A DNA stretch of 64,000 bases from Thalassotalea hakodatensis. Lineage in GTDB: Bacteria; Pseudomonadota; Gammaproteobacteria; Enterobacterales; Alteromonadaceae. Positions 37,663 through 46,322 of this stretch are shown here, one piece after another (positions within the stretch are counted from its first letter, which is position 1; each line of letters begins with the position of its first letter). Both the position numbers and the translations under genes were made by a program. The stretch is from contig NZ_AP027365.1 of NCBI RefSeq assembly GCF_030295995.1, positions 310,001-374,000 on the forward strand, in the 5' to 3' direction. The notes beneath the pieces are model-generated. The model saw nothing but the letters and a program-made list of their open reading frames with translations, ran no database searches and was not told the origin of the DNA.

Positions 37663-38667
37663 ATGACAAAACCAGTAGTATTAAGTGGCTGTCAGCCGTC
37701 GGGCGAATTAACCATTGGTAATTATTTAGGCGCATTAAAGCAATGGGTAAATATGCAACAAAGTCACGACTGTTATTATATGTTGGTGAATCAACATGCG
37801 ATAACGGTTCGTCCTGAAGCAGATGCTCTTAGAAAAGCAACGCTAGATGGCCTTGCACTATATTTAGCCTGTGGCATTGATCCTGAGCAAAGCACTATTT
37901 TTATTCAGTCACATGTACCAGAGCATGCCCAATTAAGCTGGGTGTTAAATTGCTATACGCAAATGGGCGAGCTTAATCGCATGACCCAATATAAAGATAA
38001 GTCTCAAAAGTCAGAAGCAAACATGAACGCAGGTTTGTTCACTTACCCGGTGCTAATGGCGGCAGATATTTTGTTATACGGTGCCAATGAAGTGCCAGTT
38101 GGGGACGACCAAAAGCAACATTTAGAATTAGCCCGTGATATTGCGACACGTTTTAATAATTTATATGGTGATATTTTTAACGTACCTGAACCTCAGATAC
38201 CCGAATTTGGTGCGCGTATTATGAGTTTGCAAGATCCCACTAAGAAAATGTCTAAATCAGATACAAACCCAGGCAACTTTATTGGCTTGTTAGAAGATCC
38301 TAAAAAAATCAGCAAAAAAATAAAACGTGCAATCACTGACTCAGATGAGCAAGCGCGTATTTATTTTGATGTGGCAGAAAAGCCAGGGGTATCAAACTTA
38401 TTAACGTTATTGTCATGTTCTACAGGGCAATCAATAACGGAATTAGTGCCACAATACGAAGATAAAATGTATGGGCATTTAAAAGGTGATGTAGCAGATG
38501 CTGTCGTGGCAATGTTAGAGCCAATTCAAACGCGCTTTCATGAATATCGCAATGATGAAGCTTTTATGAATAGCGTGATGCAAAAAGGCGCAGAGAAAGC
38601 TTCTGAGCGCGCAGAGCATGTATTGAAAGCCGTTTATAACGCGGTGGGTTTTATTGCTAAGCCGTAA
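37663..38667 (+). CDS. trpS: tryptophanyl-tRNA synthetase
   Basis: Class I aminoacyl-tRNA synthetase charging tRNA-Trp. The HIGH-equivalent is TIGN in [14 protein letters not shown] (residues 12-25) and the KMSKS motif is present as KKMSKSD near residue 194. The Rossmann fold core and the anticodon-binding helices are complete. At 334 residues it equals the E. coli enzyme. It is the last gene of the rpe-trpS unit, with a long hairpin just downstream. Confidence 0.96.
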   Translation: MTKPVVLSGCQPSGELTIGNYLGALKQWVNMQQSHDCYYMLVNQHAITVRPEADALRKATLDGLALYLACGIDPEQSTIFIQSHVPEHAQLSWVLNCYTQMGELNRMTQYKDKSQKSEANMNAGLFTYPVLMAADILLYGANEVPVGDDQKQHLELARDIATRFNNLYGDIFNVPEPQIPEFGARIMSLQDPTKKMSKSDTNPGNFIGLLEDPKKISKKIKRAITDSDEQARIYFDVAEKPGVSNLLTLLSCSTGQSITELVPQYEDKMYGHLKGDVADAVVAMLEPIQTRFHEYRNDEAFMNSVMQKGAEKASERAEHVLKAVYNAVGFIAKP

Positions 38668-38684
38668 TTGAACTTTTTCAAACC

Positions 38685-38715
38685 ATGGTGACAAGCTAGC
38701 GTAGCTTGTCACCAT
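38685..38715. other. 14-bp hairpin between convergent trpS and nitroreductase genes
   Basis: ATGGTGACAAGCTA pairs perfectly with TAGCTTGTCACCAT around a 3-nt loop. It lies between two convergent stop codons, where a shared terminator is expected, but neither strand has a clear T run after the stem. It may act as a transcript-end structure. Confidence 0.6.
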
Positions 38716-38754
38716 TAAGCATTGTTTAGTTATCTGTAGAATGCACCTGTAGTG

Positions 38755-39804
38755 CTATGTTTGGCGTTGATAAGACGTTATTGTACGTCTTAAAGTACGA
38801 TGCTTGACAGGTTTTGCTGTATAACCTAGTCGTAAAAACATTAAGCCGTGGTGTCCATCAGGAGATATACCTTTCATATCTTGTTTGATCTGCTCAATGT
38901 TAGGCATGAATTCTGGTTCAATGTTTAACCCTCTTAATGAGTATATAGGCGCTGCTGCATAAGGTTGAACGGATAATTCTTCCATAGCAGCTTGTAACCA
39001 AAAGCGTTGTAATGCTTGGCCCCCTTTTATCACTGATGCGCGAGTATTATCCGCGATAGAAATCAAGGCGAGTACCGGAGAAAAACTAATAGGTACCTGA
39101 ACGGAACGAAAGCCGAGTATTTTTGATACCCCAAGCTTATTGAAAAAGCTAATTGTTTTCCAATTCGACATCATTTGAAAAAAGGGTCTTGCTGGTGGTT
39201 CAATTTCCAGCGTTGATACAGGCATACCTTCTTGTGGCTTCGGATCATCAAAAATAACCGAAGAATATAGTTCTTGATGAAGTATTTTACTTTCAAAGCG
39301 TAAACTCTCAGCGTGTCGCATTACCGGTAAAGCTGATTTTTTTGCTGATTTATCAGTAAAAAAGGTAACCTTAGCATCATGGTATTCTGCTGCTTGTGCT
39401 AATCGAGTTAATACTTCATCTTTCACGGGTCCTTTGAAAGGAAATCGTCTATCGGTACAGCGTTTAGCGATTACATCTGCAAGGTTATGAGTTGCCGAAT
39501 GGCTTTGCTTAAAGCTAATGTCGGCAACATGACGAGGAGCATTTTCTGGTGATGGTAAAATATTTACTTGAGCGGTGTAGCCGAGTTGTTCTGCTTGAAT
39601 CACTGTATTTTCTACCACCGCACCAAGTGATATATCCGATAAAATATAATCTTCATCAGTTGCTTTTCCAGAACGTGTTTCATCAATGTAAAAACTGAGA
39701 ACCCCGTTTTTATGGTACTCGTATGTAAATGGTGAACTATTATCAGCTGAAGGCGCAAATATTGCGGCTTTAATGATGGTTTCTAAATCGGAATGGTTGA
39801 GCAC
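38755..39804 (-). CDS. Acg-type nitroreductase-like flavoprotein
   Basis: This 349-residue protein resembles the Acg branch of the nitroreductase family: two tandem half-domains, an opening LETIIKAAIFAPSADNSSPF with the SADNSxP flavin-contact pattern, and a central AKRCTDRRFPF that recalls the conserved R(R/C)T(D/N)RR stretch. A typical NfsB-type nitroreductase would be much shorter. Its job here may be flavin-dependent oxidation or reduction of a product intermediate (inference). It is the last gene of a co-directional block, 37 bp after the ThiF-like gene, which itself follows the acyltransferase gene by 8 bp. Confidence 0.72.
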   Translation of the reverse strand: MLNHSDLETIIKAAIFAPSADNSSPFTYEYHKNGVLSFYIDETRSGKATDEDYILSDISLGAVVENTVIQAEQLGYTAQVNILPSPENAPRHVADISFKQSHSATHNLADVIAKRCTDRRFPFKGPVKDEVLTRLAQAAEYHDAKVTFFTDKSAKKSALPVMRHAESLRFESKILHQELYSSVIFDDPKPQEGMPVSTLEIEPPARPFFQMMSNWKTISFFNKLGVSKILGFRSVQVPISFSPVLALISIADNTRASVIKGGQALQRFWLQAAMEELSVQPYAAAPIYSLRGLNIEPEFMPNIEQIKQDMKGISPDGHHGLMFLRLGYTAKPVKHRTLRRTITSYQRQT

Positions 39805-39841
39805 AAAGCGTACCTTTCTAGCAGTGAATGAAACAGTTGGT

Positions 39842-40702
39842 TTAAATCGCCATTTTCTTTTTGGCGATGATATAAGCTAATCTTTGAATAGGGTTATTGT
39901 TACCACCTGGTCGCCATGTTTTTTTATACTGATTTGTATAGGCGTCAAAATGTAGACCCCAAGGGACATTGAGCACTTTGCCGCGATTTAGAAAAATTTT
40001 CATCACTTGTGATGCAGCAACGCCAGCGGCTAGTTGGCAACCAATAAAAGTAGAAGGACCTTTTTTATTGGCTAAATCAAGTCTTGTTGGATCCACTAAA
40101 TAGGCACTTTGTAGCGCGGCAGGGGTTAAGCCAAGAAAAAATTTTAAGTATTGCTCATTTTCAGTATGGCCTGCTAAGCGAAAATATTGCTCGAATGTCA
40201 TCTCACCTGGAAGAAAGTTCAGACAAGCTGTTCCCATACCAATAGGTGCAGCAGTCGTTGCAGGTATTTGCTTTTTCGAACATTGATCAAAGACTAAACG
40301 TCGAGCATCCATTACGAAAAAATCAAGAGAATCTACGTAGCAATCTACACCGGCTAAAAACTCATGGATATTGTTAGCGTTGATACCTTCATCAAAGGTT
40401 TTTATTTCAAGTTCCGGATTAATTTCTAAAGCCATTTTAACCATGGTGTCTAATTTTTTAGCACCATAACTATTAATGTTGGCTCCTACTTGTCGATTGG
40501 TATTCTCACAGCCAAACTCATCGAAGTCAGAGACATGAAACTTTCCAATGCCTAATCTTACCAGGGTTAAAAAATGATCGCCGCCAACACCACCTAAGCC
40601 TGCAATCGCTACACATTTGTTGCGTAGTGTCTGTTGTTCTTCTTCTGTAAACCAGCCAATATTACGAGAAAAAGCTAAATCGTAATCAAATTGTTGTGAC
40701 AT
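39842..40702 (-). CDS. ThiF/E1-like adenylyltransferase
   Basis: Rossmann-fold enzyme of the ThiF/MoeB/HesA/TcdA group, which adenylates a carboxylate (a ubiquitin-like C-terminus, or a small substrate). Visible are the nucleotide loop AGLGGVGGD (34-42), DFDEFGCENTNRQ (about 60-72) with the Asn and Arg that contact ATP, and a later DSLDFF. The usual zinc-binding CxxC pairs are absent and I see no obvious thioester Cys, so it may belong to the TcdA-like, non-ubiquitin side. No ThiS-like or MoaD-like carrier protein is encoded nearby, so the substrate is likely a small molecule (inference). Confidence 0.82.
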   Translation of the reverse strand: MSQQFDYDLAFSRNIGWFTEEEQQTLRNKCVAIAGLGGVGGDHFLTLVRLGIGKFHVSDFDEFGCENTNRQVGANINSYGAKKLDTMVKMALEINPELEIKTFDEGINANNIHEFLAGVDCYVDSLDFFVMDARRLVFDQCSKKQIPATTAAPIGMGTACLNFLPGEMTFEQYFRLAGHTENEQYLKFFLGLTPAALQSAYLVDPTRLDLANKKGPSTFIGCQLAAGVAASQVMKIFLNRGKVLNVPWGLHFDAYTNQYKKTWRPGGNNNPIQRLAYIIAKKKMAI

Positions 40703-40710
40703 TTTTTTGC

Positions 40711-41514
40711 CTATGTAGTGGGGGCTCTATAAATTTCGGGGATCCCAAATTGTCCGTCACTTCCATATGGTTTTAATTGAATTTGAGTGGATAACTCTTG
40801 ATAAACGATCTCATACAATTCTTGCATTTGTTCGTTTAGATCAACGTAGAAGTTCTCTTCTTCTAAGAAAAACATTGCACGACGCCCATGATAATCCATT
40901 TCTTCGCCAACCTGCTTAAAGGGAAGGCCAAAGCGTTGTAATCGTCGGTTTAACCTTGGCTCCATCATTACCATGATGCCAACATGGTGACACATACTGG
41001 CTAACGCTAAACCACCTAAATAAAGCCCAATAGCAATGTTTGGAAAGTTGCGACGCTCTTCTGCTGAATACATGGTATCTGGATCAACATTACTTAAAAC
41101 ATAAGGTTTATTTTTTTCTTGTTCACGGCGTCTGAACGATGCTAAAACGGCAAGTCGAGATATTTCACCAAAGCCTCCTCGTGGTAGGCTTTGTGTATCT
41201 AATACCTCTTTTTTTGCACTCTCTAAACAGTGTGCTTCGAAAGGTAACTGATAAGACGGGTTTTCGGCAGGTGGAATAATCAACCGAATACAACCTGCGT
41301 AAATTCCTGTTCGTCGGTGTTCTAATAAGCAATGGTAAGAGAAGTCATCGCAGTCGTCACTTTCCATTCGCTCTTCGTTACTAGGCTCCCAGCCTAGCTC
41401 TTCGCTATAGACTCCGTACCGGATTTTGTAGGCTTCTTGTTGAAGTTCCTTGGTGTTAGCAAACCTGATCTTAAAAAATTGATCAAAGTTCTTTGCTATA
41501 GAATATCCGCTCAT
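40711..41514 (-). CDS. FeeM/autoinducer-synthase-like N-acyltransferase
   Basis: GNAT-fold acyltransferase related to LuxI-type synthases and N-acyl amino-acid synthases (FeeM), matching from memory the family described as PEP-CTERM/exosortase-associated acyltransferase. Signs are IRYGVYSEELGWEP near residues 28-41 (the conserved R..VY.EE.GW), an ESDDCDDFSYHCLL segment, the acceptor core GCIRLIIP near 74, and a late GEISRLAVLASFRRR. It probably transfers an acyl group from acyl-CoA or ACP to an amine or amino acid. No signal peptide. It is 8 bp upstream of the ThiF-like gene, so co-translated. Confidence 0.83.
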   Translation of the reverse strand: MSGYSIAKNFDQFFKIRFANTKELQQEAYKIRYGVYSEELGWEPSNEERMESDDCDDFSYHCLLEHRRTGIYAGCIRLIIPPAENPSYQLPFEAHCLESAKKEVLDTQSLPRGGFGEISRLAVLASFRRREQEKNKPYVLSNVDPDTMYSAEERRNFPNIAIGLYLGGLALASMCHHVGIMVMMEPRLNRRLQRFGLPFKQVGEEMDYHGRRAMFFLEEENFYVDLNEQMQELYEIVYQELSTQIQLKPYGSDGQFGIPEIYRAPTT

Positions 41515-41602
41515 ATAATCAGAAAACGCCTTTTATCACTTAAGTTTAAATATAACAGTATCTGGTAAAAATACCTTACTAATTTTATGCTAATTTTTTT
41601 CT

Positions 41603-42832
41603 TCATAGTAAAATTTCAGCTACTCTTCCCTGACTTAAAAAGTCTTGCGGGCTAGCAGTAGGACCATATGCACCCGATTGATAAATAATAGCAAAGTCAC
41701 CAATATTTGCTTTGGGTAGTTCAACTTTACTTGCTAGAACATCAAGCGGTGTACACAGCGGCCCAACAAGAGTCACGCATTCTGTATCGCTATTTCCAGA
41801 CAATAATTTATTGCCGAGCGACACAGGATAATTTTTTCTGATCACTTGTCCGAAATTACCCGAGTTGGCAAGGTGGTGATGTAAACCACCATTACACACG
41901 AGAAACTTTTGCTCTCGAGATGTTTTAATATCAACTATTTTACTTGCGTAAACACCACATTCACCCACGAGGTATCGGCCTAATTCAATGATCATTTCTA
42001 CGTGTGAAAGCGTTACATATTGCGCAAATAAACGCGTTAAGTTTTCCATTATAGGCGCGGTGTTTAACCGTTTATCCCCCGGAAAATATGGAATGCCAAA
42101 GCCACCACCTATATTAATATAGTCGATCTTACTCTTTGTGATGAGCATCAGCCTTTCTGCAAGTGCAAAGGTATTATTGTGCATCTCTATGATGGCATCT
42201 GCTTGCAAGTTTTGGGAGCCTGAGTAAATATGAAAGCCTCTAAAATTTACCGCATCATAATCAAGTGTTGATAGCACTTCAGGTAATAACTCTTCATCGA
42301 TACCGAAGGGTTTAGCTCCCCCTGACATTCGCATACCAGAGGCTTTCAGTTCAAATGCTGGGTTTACCCGTATTGCTACATTTGGTGTGGTATCAAGGTG
42401 TTTACCACGCTCAATGATGCTCGCCAGTTCGTTAATTGACTCAACATGTAAGGTAATACCGGCAACGATAGCTGCCGTGATATCTTCTTGGGTTTTTCCT
42501 GGGCCTGCAAAACTGATATTGGCTGGTGGCATGCCTGTTTGTAGTGCCAGTAATAACTCTTTTTTTGAAGCAACATCAAAGCCTTTTACTAACGGTTTAA
42601 TAAAATTGACCAGTGGCGGGTAAGGGTTCGCTTTAACAGCATAATGCAAGCTTACTTGAGGTGGTAAGGCGGCTTTGAGTGCCGTAATAGTATCTTTAAC
42701 GATGTTTGCATCATAAGCATAAAAGGGAGTTTGCCCAACGAGCATTTCAATTTGTGCTAAGGTTTTGTCACCAATCAATAGCTGTTGTTGATCAATGTTA
42801 AACTGTGACATAGGGGCATGTAATTTACTCAT
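41603..42832 (-). CDS. fold-III PLP-dependent decarboxylase
   Basis: Alanine-racemase-fold decarboxylase of the diaminopimelate/ornithine decarboxylase class, closest by memory to the group annotated as exosortase-A-associated PLP decarboxylase. The PLP-binding Lys is Lys67 in YAVKANPYPPLV. Others are HVESINEL, the phosphate loop GGGFGIPYFPGD near 240, ELGRYLVGECG, the catalytic CTPLDVL with Cys360, and GAYGPTASP (387-395). The length of 409 residues is typical. Its start overlaps the ligase gene by 4 bp. The amino acid decarboxylated is unknown; the amine could be the acceptor for the acyltransferase. Confidence 0.85.
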   Translation of the reverse strand: MSKLHAPMSQFNIDQQQLLIGDKTLAQIEMLVGQTPFYAYDANIVKDTITALKAALPPQVSLHYAVKANPYPPLVNFIKPLVKGFDVASKKELLLALQTGMPPANISFAGPGKTQEDITAAIVAGITLHVESINELASIIERGKHLDTTPNVAIRVNPAFELKASGMRMSGGAKPFGIDEELLPEVLSTLDYDAVNFRGFHIYSGSQNLQADAIIEMHNNTFALAERLMLITKSKIDYINIGGGFGIPYFPGDKRLNTAPIMENLTRLFAQYVTLSHVEMIIELGRYLVGECGVYASKIVDIKTSREQKFLVCNGGLHHHLANSGNFGQVIRKNYPVSLGNKLLSGNSDTECVTLVGPLCTPLDVLASKVELPKANIGDFAIIYQSGAYGPTASPQDFLSQGRVAEILL

Positions 42833-44424
42833 GATGCTTTATCCGAAAAGAAAGATTGGTACGTTGATGTTAGTAAACTACGATCAAGCTTACCATTTGC
42901 GTTATGTGGTAGTTCTGATAAAACAATGAAAGCTTCTGGTATCATGTAAGTTGGCAGTGCTTTTTTACAATGCAACAATAGTTCGTCTTGTAATGTTTGT
43001 GCCTCTTGCGTACTCGAGACAAGTGCTATAATACCTTGTCCTAGTATTAAATGTTCTATACCGATAACCACACATTCTAAAACATTTGCATGTTGGTATA
43101 ACACTTCTTCAATCTCAGTGGGACTTACTCGATAACCTGATGTTTTGATCATTTCATCGTTTCTAGCAATGAAATATAAATAACCCTCTTTATCTTTTGT
43201 CACGGTATCACCTGAATACACAGCTATTTCAGGTAATTTTATACCTTGTGGTGAACAAGGGGATGGTTTAAAACGCATTTGTGTTGCTTGTTGTGCATTC
43301 CAATACCCTAAAGAGACTAATGGTCCGGTATGCACAAGCTCGCCAGGTTCATTCTCCGTGCATTCTTTTCCTTGGTCATTAATCACAAATATTTCTACAT
43401 TTGGAATGGCCTTGCCTATTGAGTTGGGTTTACAATCAATTTTTTCTGGTGGCAAGTAGGTAGAACGAAAAGCTTCTGTAAGCCCATACATCATATAAGG
43501 TAGCGCATCAGGTACTGCTGCTCGTAATGTAGATAAAATGTTTTCAGGTAGTGCACCACCAGAATTGGTAAAATACCGCAAACTTGTGGTGTTGTACTTT
43601 TGCCAATTAAGCTTTGCTAATTGCCCCCATAACGGCGGTACACCTGCAAGACCAGTGACGTTATGTTGCTCTACTGCTTTGAGCAAATCTTGTGGTAATA
43701 AGTAATCAATCAAAATTGCATTCGCACCTGCGAGAAAACTTGTAGTAAGTTGGCTAAACCCGTAATCAAAGCTAATGGGTAATGCAGCAAGAATCACATC
43801 TTGCTCGTTGTTATGTAGATAGCTACTAACAGAGTGTGCGCCGATAACAATATTCTGATGGGATAGTACCACGCCTTTGGGCTTTCCTGTGCTGCCCGAA
43901 GTGTAAAAAATAGCCGCCATATCGGTTGATTTTATCGGCCTAGAAATTGGTGCGGTTCGTTTATTTTCACGAAAATAACGCCAAGATATGACACTAATGT
44001 GCTCGATGGTTTCGTGAGCAATTTCTTGTTCATCAACCAGTAATATATAGCGTAAAGCCGTGAGGTTATTTAGTTGATTTTTGAGGGTATGAAACCTTGC
44101 TTTATTGGTGACTAATAACGTTGTTTGGCAATCTTCTAAAATATGTTCAACTTGTGCTGTTTTTAATAATGGATTAATCGGAACAAAAACTGCGCCTATT
44201 CGGCTACATGCAAATAAAATGGTGATTGCTGTAATATTTTTCGGTAGTAAAACAGCGATACGATCGAAACGTGTGATCGATAATGCGCTATAACCATTAG
44301 CATTAGTGGTGATTTCGTGTTGCAACTGTTGATATGTAAGGCTGGTAGACTTACAGGTTAAAGCAGTTTTATCGGCATATTTGCTGGCTGAACTTGAGAT
44401 GAGTTCATGAACAAAGCTGGTCAT
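42829..44424 (-). CDS. AMP-forming acyl-CoA ligase / adenylation enzyme
   Basis: ANL-superfamily enzyme that activates a carboxylic acid as an acyl-adenylate and passes it to CoA (or a carrier). Core motifs are FYTSGSTGKPKG (173-184), YGLTEAFRSTY near 338, the SGDTV (A7) and the hinge region, and the catalytic Lys512 in NANGKLD. At 531 residues it is full length. It resembles the family labelled exosortase-A-associated acyl-CoA ligase 1. It is translationally coupled to the decarboxylase (ATGA overlap). In such systems it probably feeds the acyl donor to the acyltransferase two genes downstream. A possible operator lies upstream. Confidence 0.87.
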   Translation of the reverse strand: MTSFVHELISSSASKYADKTALTCKSTSLTYQQLQHEITTNANGYSALSITRFDRIAVLLPKNITAITILFACSRIGAVFVPINPLLKTAQVEHILEDCQTTLLVTNKARFHTLKNQLNNLTALRYILLVDEQEIAHETIEHISVISWRYFRENKRTAPISRPIKSTDMAAIFYTSGSTGKPKGVVLSHQNIVIGAHSVSSYLHNNEQDVILAALPISFDYGFSQLTTSFLAGANAILIDYLLPQDLLKAVEQHNVTGLAGVPPLWGQLAKLNWQKYNTTSLRYFTNSGGALPENILSTLRAAVPDALPYMMYGLTEAFRSTYLPPEKIDCKPNSIGKAIPNVEIFVINDQGKECTENEPGELVHTGPLVSLGYWNAQQATQMRFKPSPCSPQGIKLPEIAVYSGDTVTKDKEGYLYFIARNDEMIKTSGYRVSPTEIEEVLYQHANVLECVVIGIEHLILGQGIIALVSSTQEAQTLQDELLLHCKKALPTYMIPEAFIVLSELPHNANGKLDRSLLTSTYQSFFSDKAS

Positions 44425-44471
44425 GGCTAATGCCTACGAGAAGCGTAAATATAAAATGTTGATGTTATGTT

Positions 44472-44488
44472 AATACAAATTGTGTATT
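44472..44488. promoter_or_regulatory. possible operator upstream of the ligase-decarboxylase genes
   Basis: AATACA-N5-TGTATT, a 17-bp inverted repeat, lies 48 bp upstream of the ligase start in the 110-bp gap after the patatin gene. It is a plausible regulator site but short enough to be chance in AT-rich DNA. No regulator gene is in the cluster. Confidence 0.3.
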
Positions 44489-44534
44489 GATGCTATGCCT
44501 TTGCTTTTCAAGTTAAATTACTTTGAAAGAACAA

Positions 44535-45398
44535 TTAAAGCTTTACGGTTTTTTTTGCATCAATGGATAAGGCTTTTACTTTGATCGGTAATATTTTCGT
44601 GGCAGTATGATAGCCCTTGTAAAATAGCGCTTCTTTTTGTGCTAATGTCATTCCAAAGTCAACTGCTGAAGAAATACCAGTATTGACGACTACCGTATTA
44701 TGCCAGAATGCCTCATTAATATATTCTCGGGATATGGTGGTCATAAAAGTACGTATTAATAAGCTGACATATTGCACGATTGGGAACATGCCTTTTATTT
44801 TGATATCGTCATATTCGTAATCGCCTTTCAAGCGAAAGCAAACCACAGGAGTGCCATCATTTGCCCAATCACGATGTAAGGCATCTTCTGATAAAATGCT
44901 GCCATCAACCATTAAATGTTTATCAAAGGTTTTAAAGCTAAAAACCAAGGGAATTGACATCGAGAAGCGTACCGCAAGCGACACTTTTAAATCAGGTGTA
45001 TTTTCTTTGTTAAAGATCACGGGTTTACCGCGAGCTACGTCAGTTGCAACAATGTGTAAGTTAAACGGCATTTCTTTGAATGTTTTGCCGTGAAGCAGGC
45101 GATCGATCCAACGTTCAAAGACATCACCTGAGCTAAGGCCACCATTACGCAATAATTTAATTAAAGAATAACCACGAAACTTTGTATAATCTGTGTTTAA
45201 AGCGATATGTTTAATTTCAGCAATGGATAACCCTGAAGCATATAAACTGCTAATAATACTACCACCGGAAACCCCAACAATATGATCAAAGTCGAGATCA
45301 TATTCATGAAGCGCTTGTAAAATGCCTACGTGGGCGGGAAGGCGTGTTCCGCCGCCAGCAAGAATAGGGACAATTTTTTGAGTATTCATAGCTTTCAC
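44535..45398 (-). CDS. patatin-like phospholipase
   Basis: Lipid acyl hydrolase of the RssA/patatin family with a Ser-Asp dyad. The oxyanion loop is GGGTRLPAH (15-23), the nucleophile elbow GVSGG (42-46) has Ser44, and the Asp is D165 in VDGSILS. At 287 residues it is a single-domain, cytosolic or membrane-peripheral protein without a signal peptide. It precedes the ligase gene by 110 bp on the same strand and may belong to the same pathway, for instance releasing the fatty acids used for acylation (inference). The start could be either Met1 or Met4. Confidence 0.86.
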   Translation of the reverse strand: MKAMNTQKIVPILAGGGTRLPAHVGILQALHEYDLDFDHIVGVSGGSIISSLYASGLSIAEIKHIALNTDYTKFRGYSLIKLLRNGGLSSGDVFERWIDRLLHGKTFKEMPFNLHIVATDVARGKPVIFNKENTPDLKVSLAVRFSMSIPLVFSFKTFDKHLMVDGSILSEDALHRDWANDGTPVVCFRLKGDYEYDDIKIKGMFPIVQYVSLLIRTFMTTISREYINEAFWHNTVVVNTGISSAVDFGMTLAQKEALFYKGYHTATKILPIKVKALSIDAKKTVKL

Positions 45399-45554
45399 TT
45401 TAAAACTAACTTATTGTTATCAATATAATTATGGTCAAAAATCATAATATTGCCTAATAATTTATAAAAGTTCATGCAAAAGTGTTTTTTGCTACTGAGG
45501 CTTTTTGATACATTTAATCTCAGAATAACAACGTATAAGGTGCGAAGTAAGGCG

Positions 45555-46316
45555 ATGATAAAATGGATAATGTGGTGTTGTTTTGTTCTTTGTGGAGCAG
45601 TACACGCGAGCGAGTTAGCCGATACCCTCGAAAAAATCAAACCATCTGTTGTTGGAATTGGTGTTTATACGCCAACGGGTCGGCCTAAAAATCAATTACA
45701 TGGCACAGGTTTTGTCATCGGCAACGGCAAATTTGTTGTCACAAATCATCATGTAGTTCCTGAATCGTTAAACGTTGCATTAAAACAACAACTAGCGGTA
45801 TTCGTTGGCTCTGGGCGGCAAGCAGTTGTGCGCAAAGCACGTTTGATTGATTCATCAGCGAAGTATGATTTAGCTGTACTTGCCATTGAGGGTGACCCTT
45901 TACCCGCTATGACGCTATCAAATAGTGATTTTATCCGAGAAGGTAGTTATGTTGCGTTTACTGGTTTTCCTATTGGTGCAGTATTAGGGCTTTATCCGGT
46001 AACACACAGAGGTATTGTTGCGAGTATCACGCCAACGATAACACCTGTTGCAGATGCTAAAAAAATTAATATCGCGATGTTAAAACGTTTACGTGATCCT
46101 TACTTAGTGTATCAATTAGATGCAACCGCTTACCCTGGTAACAGTGGTAGTGCCTTATATGAAATTTCCACAGGTAAGGTGGTTGGTGTGATTAATAAAG
46201 TGTTTGTGCAAAAAACCAAAGAAGGGGTGATCACAAATCCTAGTGGGATAACTTATGCTATTCCTATTAAATATGTTATTGAATTGTTAGAAAAAAACAA
46301 AATCTTGTTCAAGTAA
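45555..46316 (+). CDS. trypsin-like serine protease (S1C), periplasmic
   Basis: Chymotrypsin-fold protease of the DegP/HtrA class without a PDZ domain. I chose the ATG at 45555 (residue 28 of the longest frame) because a good signal peptide begins there (MIKWIMWCCFVLCGAVHAS); the earlier part adds an odd leader. The triad is His in VVTNHHVV, Asp in SAKYDLAVL and Ser in YPGNSGSALY. At 253 residues only the protease domain is present. It is divergent from the patatin gene and converges with yibQ. The role is probably envelope-protein quality control or processing (inference). Confidence 0.86.
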   Translation: MIKWIMWCCFVLCGAVHASELADTLEKIKPSVVGIGVYTPTGRPKNQLHGTGFVIGNGKFVVTNHHVVPESLNVALKQQLAVFVGSGRQAVVRKARLIDSSAKYDLAVLAIEGDPLPAMTLSNSDFIREGSYVAFTGFPIGAVLGLYPVTHRGIVASITPTITPVADAKKINIAMLKRLRDPYLVYQLDATAYPGNSGSALYEISTGKVVGVINKVFVQKTKEGVITNPSGITYAIPIKYVIELLEKNKILFK

Positions 46317-46322
46317 CAGGCC

